NCBI GenBank assembly: GCA_013289685.1
Contig: JABCZL010000014.1
Span: 1 to 64,000 of the forward strand
Direction: 5' to 3'
From: Acidobacteriota bacterium
Lineage (GTDB): Bacteria > Acidobacteriota > Terriglobia > Terriglobales > Acidobacteriaceae
Length of the DNA: 64,000 bases
In this document: positions 62,735 through 64,000 of the stretch, piece after piece
Numbering within the stretch: position 1 is the stretch's first letter
How the letters are laid out: the number at the start of each line of letters is the position of its first letter
The notes under the pieces: model-generated
The model's input: only the letters and a program-made list of their open reading frames with translations
Told to the model about the DNA's origin: nothing
Databases searched by the model: none
Program-made: the position numbers and the translations under genes

Positions 62735-64000
62735 CTAGCTAGTTTTGAGCGGCAGATCAGTTCCTGCACCGACGAAAGCCAGTTCCAACCGTTCCTGATC
62801 CGGCGGGTTCACGCTTCGGACCGCCGCCCGCCTTGCCTCGAAGGTTGCCACGGAAATGAAGGCCGGTAACGCGTATAAGAGCATCTGCGACTGATAGAGA
62901 AAGGCAATTCCGAAGCACGCCACCACACAGGCAAAAAGGGCCGAACCCAGGCACCAGAGGAACCATTCCTGCTTGCGATCTCCGCTCACTCGTTTCCTCG
63001 CCGTCCCGATTGCCCCAAAGCTCCGCTTGAAGACCGCAATCACCAAAACCAGGGTGATAAGCCCTCCGCTCAAGGCAGCGGTCACAAACAGGTTGCTGGT
63101 ATCCCACATATCCCAGTCCCACTGGTCATAGTACCTGTATCCCAGAAGCCACCAGTCGCGGAAATGCAGGATGGTTTGGTTTATCAACGTATAGCGGTGC
63201 CAGCTGGAGGAGGATCCGAGGTCCAGCCGGGAAATCAGGTGCCAAACTGGTGCCTTCATGGCTAGGTGCAGCGCCACGAGAATGAGTGCGAGTCCCCAAC
63301 GGAGGATGCGCATCCGCTTGCGCAGGGGCCAAAAGCCAAGGCCCACAAGGCCCGCGCCCAAGGCCATCCAGGGAGTGCTGGCGTGAGTCGTAATCAGCAT
63401 GGCCGTGGCCCCGGCAAGTCCCGCGTACGCCGCCCACCGGGACTTCCCTTCTGTCCACACCCAGAGAAACAGGGGCACCAAGACGCCGGCGAAAGAGCCG
63501 GCGCCCAGAGGGCCCATCACTCCCGACGAACGTAACACCCCGTCTCTTATGATGGGTTCGACCGGAATCCCCCCGTCGCCCAGCAAATTGAATACATTTA
63601 CGCCAGTGATCTGCTCGTTGATCATGCAAAAGCCCTGGATTGCGCAGATCACAGCAAACACTTTTATTGTGCGCCGGAGCGCCTCGCCATCAGTTATGAA
63701 AAATCTCAGCACCAGGTAGGCGCCCAAAGCGTCCAGAAGGTTCCCCAACTGCGCGATCAACATTTGTGAATTCATCCATTGAATTGTTGTGACGATGAAG
63801 CCGGACACCGTCCACAGCACCACGACTTGATCTATAGGGGTGAATCCTGTCGAAAGCCAACTACTCGATGACGATTTAAACTTAGCGGCTCGTACCAATC
63901 CTGCCAGAATCAGAATGCGCATCATAGTAAAGTGCACGCCTCCGATCAGCACTACTTGTCCCATAGGGATCATTAAGACCGGCAGAAGGAAAGCTACAAT
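62735..64000 (-). CDS. O-antigen/exopolysaccharide polymerase (Wzy-like), 5' end outside the window
   Basis: At least 421 residues, 9-10 transmembrane helices with a large loop (about 195-300, WHRYTLINQTILHFRDWW) typical of Wzy_C/O-antigen ligase proteins. The frame is open beyond the right edge: codons upstream of the ATG at 63973 encode a hydrophobic run (AFLLPVL), so the true start lies outside. It polymerises units flipped by Wzx. Confidence 0.82.
   Translation of the reverse strand: MVAFLLPVLMIPMGQVVLIGGVHFTMMRILILAGLVRAAKFKSSSSSWLSTGFTPIDQVVVLWTVSGFIVTTIQWMNSQMLIAQLGNLLDALGAYLVLRFFITDGEALRRTIKVFAVICAIQGFCMINEQITGVNVFNLLGDGGIPVEPIIRDGVLRSSGVMGPLGAGSFAGVLVPLFLWVWTEGKSRWAAYAGLAGATAMLITTHASTPWMALGAGLVGLGFWPLRKRMRILRWGLALILVALHLAMKAPVWHLISRLDLGSSSSWHRYTLINQTILHFRDWWLLGYRYYDQWDWDMWDTSNLFVTAALSGGLITLVLVIAVFKRSFGAIGTARKRVSGDRKQEWFLWCLGSALFACVVACFGIAFLYQSQMLLYALPAFISVATFEARRAAVRSVNPPDQERLELAFVGAGTDLPLKTS

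Noticed and set aside
46033-64000. Exosortase/PEP-CTERM system
   Set aside because: Associated-type genes (VanZ, ACP, ligase) are present but no exosortase or PEP-CTERM protein is encoded in the window.
1-64000. tRNA and rRNA genes
   Set aside because: I scanned for TpsiC-like GTTCGA-type motifs and conserved rRNA blocks; those seen lie inside genes or repeats without cloverleaf potential. A covariance-model scan would decide.

Overview
The window looks like a chromosomal segment of a soil Acidobacteriota (Terriglobia, Koribacter or Sulfotelmatobacter type). This is inferred from gene content, not from a marker gene. The lineage-typical signs are a duplicated-orphan ABC permease (ADOP), a winged-helix/TPR one-component regulator, many Tat-exported sugar enzymes, a C-terminal fragment of an Oar-like TonB receptor, planctomycete-type cytochrome/DUF1553/DUF1501 proteins, and several small Cys-containing hypotheticals. 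I found no rRNA, tRNA or CRISPR array.

Layout. 0-4.4 kb: the first codons of a gene leaving the left edge (possibly a tyrosine recombinase), a secreted protein behind a helically phased repeat array, an ADOP permease, and a YVTN beta-propeller gene broken at a T9 tract. 4.4-9.3 kb: an accessory island of small hypotheticals, with a frameshifted paralogue and a decayed repeat copy (C) that carries an internal inversion. 9.3-33.8 kb: a carbohydrate-oriented region with a broken enolase-superfamily gene, an RraA-like protein, an M28 peptidase, a wHTH-TPR regulator, a sugar isomerase/epimerase, a Gfo/Idh/MocA oxidoreductase, a LarA-like racemase next to a TonB receptor remnant, a CBM6-like protein, a DUF362 protein, and a three-gene cytochrome/DUF1553-DUF1501 operon. 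33.8-36.4 kb: repeat copies A and B flank a Phd/PIN toxin-antitoxin module. 36.6-41.1 kb: envelope and stress-type single genes (PEGA, YtxH-like, SYLF, DUF4440-like, a two-TM protein).

41.7-46.0 kb holds the most system-like accessory unit. A ribbon-helix-helix regulator is divergent, across a TGTCATCC-type operator, from a tightly coupled operon of five genes: a RAD52/ERF-like putative annealing protein, an OB/DUF669-like putative ssDNA-binding protein, a Cas4/RecB-like nuclease with four Fe-S cysteines, a conserved unknown, and an HNH endonuclease. The combination resembles a phage-type recombination set, but no phage structural, cas1 or cas2 genes are present. On the other side of the regulator lie the intact copy D of the dispersed GKPCRAA gene family and its partner.

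46.0-64.0 kb is one long minus-strand surface-polysaccharide cluster that continues off the right edge. It encodes a Wzy-like polymerase, a Wzx flippase, three GT2 glycosyltransferases and RfbD, followed by modification genes: two paralogous flavin monooxygenases, MetA-like and MetY-like enzymes, a GNAT, an acyl carrier protein, an acyl-AMP ligase, an ATP-grasp ligase and a LamG-VanZ protein. The ACP, ligase and VanZ set recalls exosortase-associated exopolysaccharide loci, but no exosortase lies in the window.
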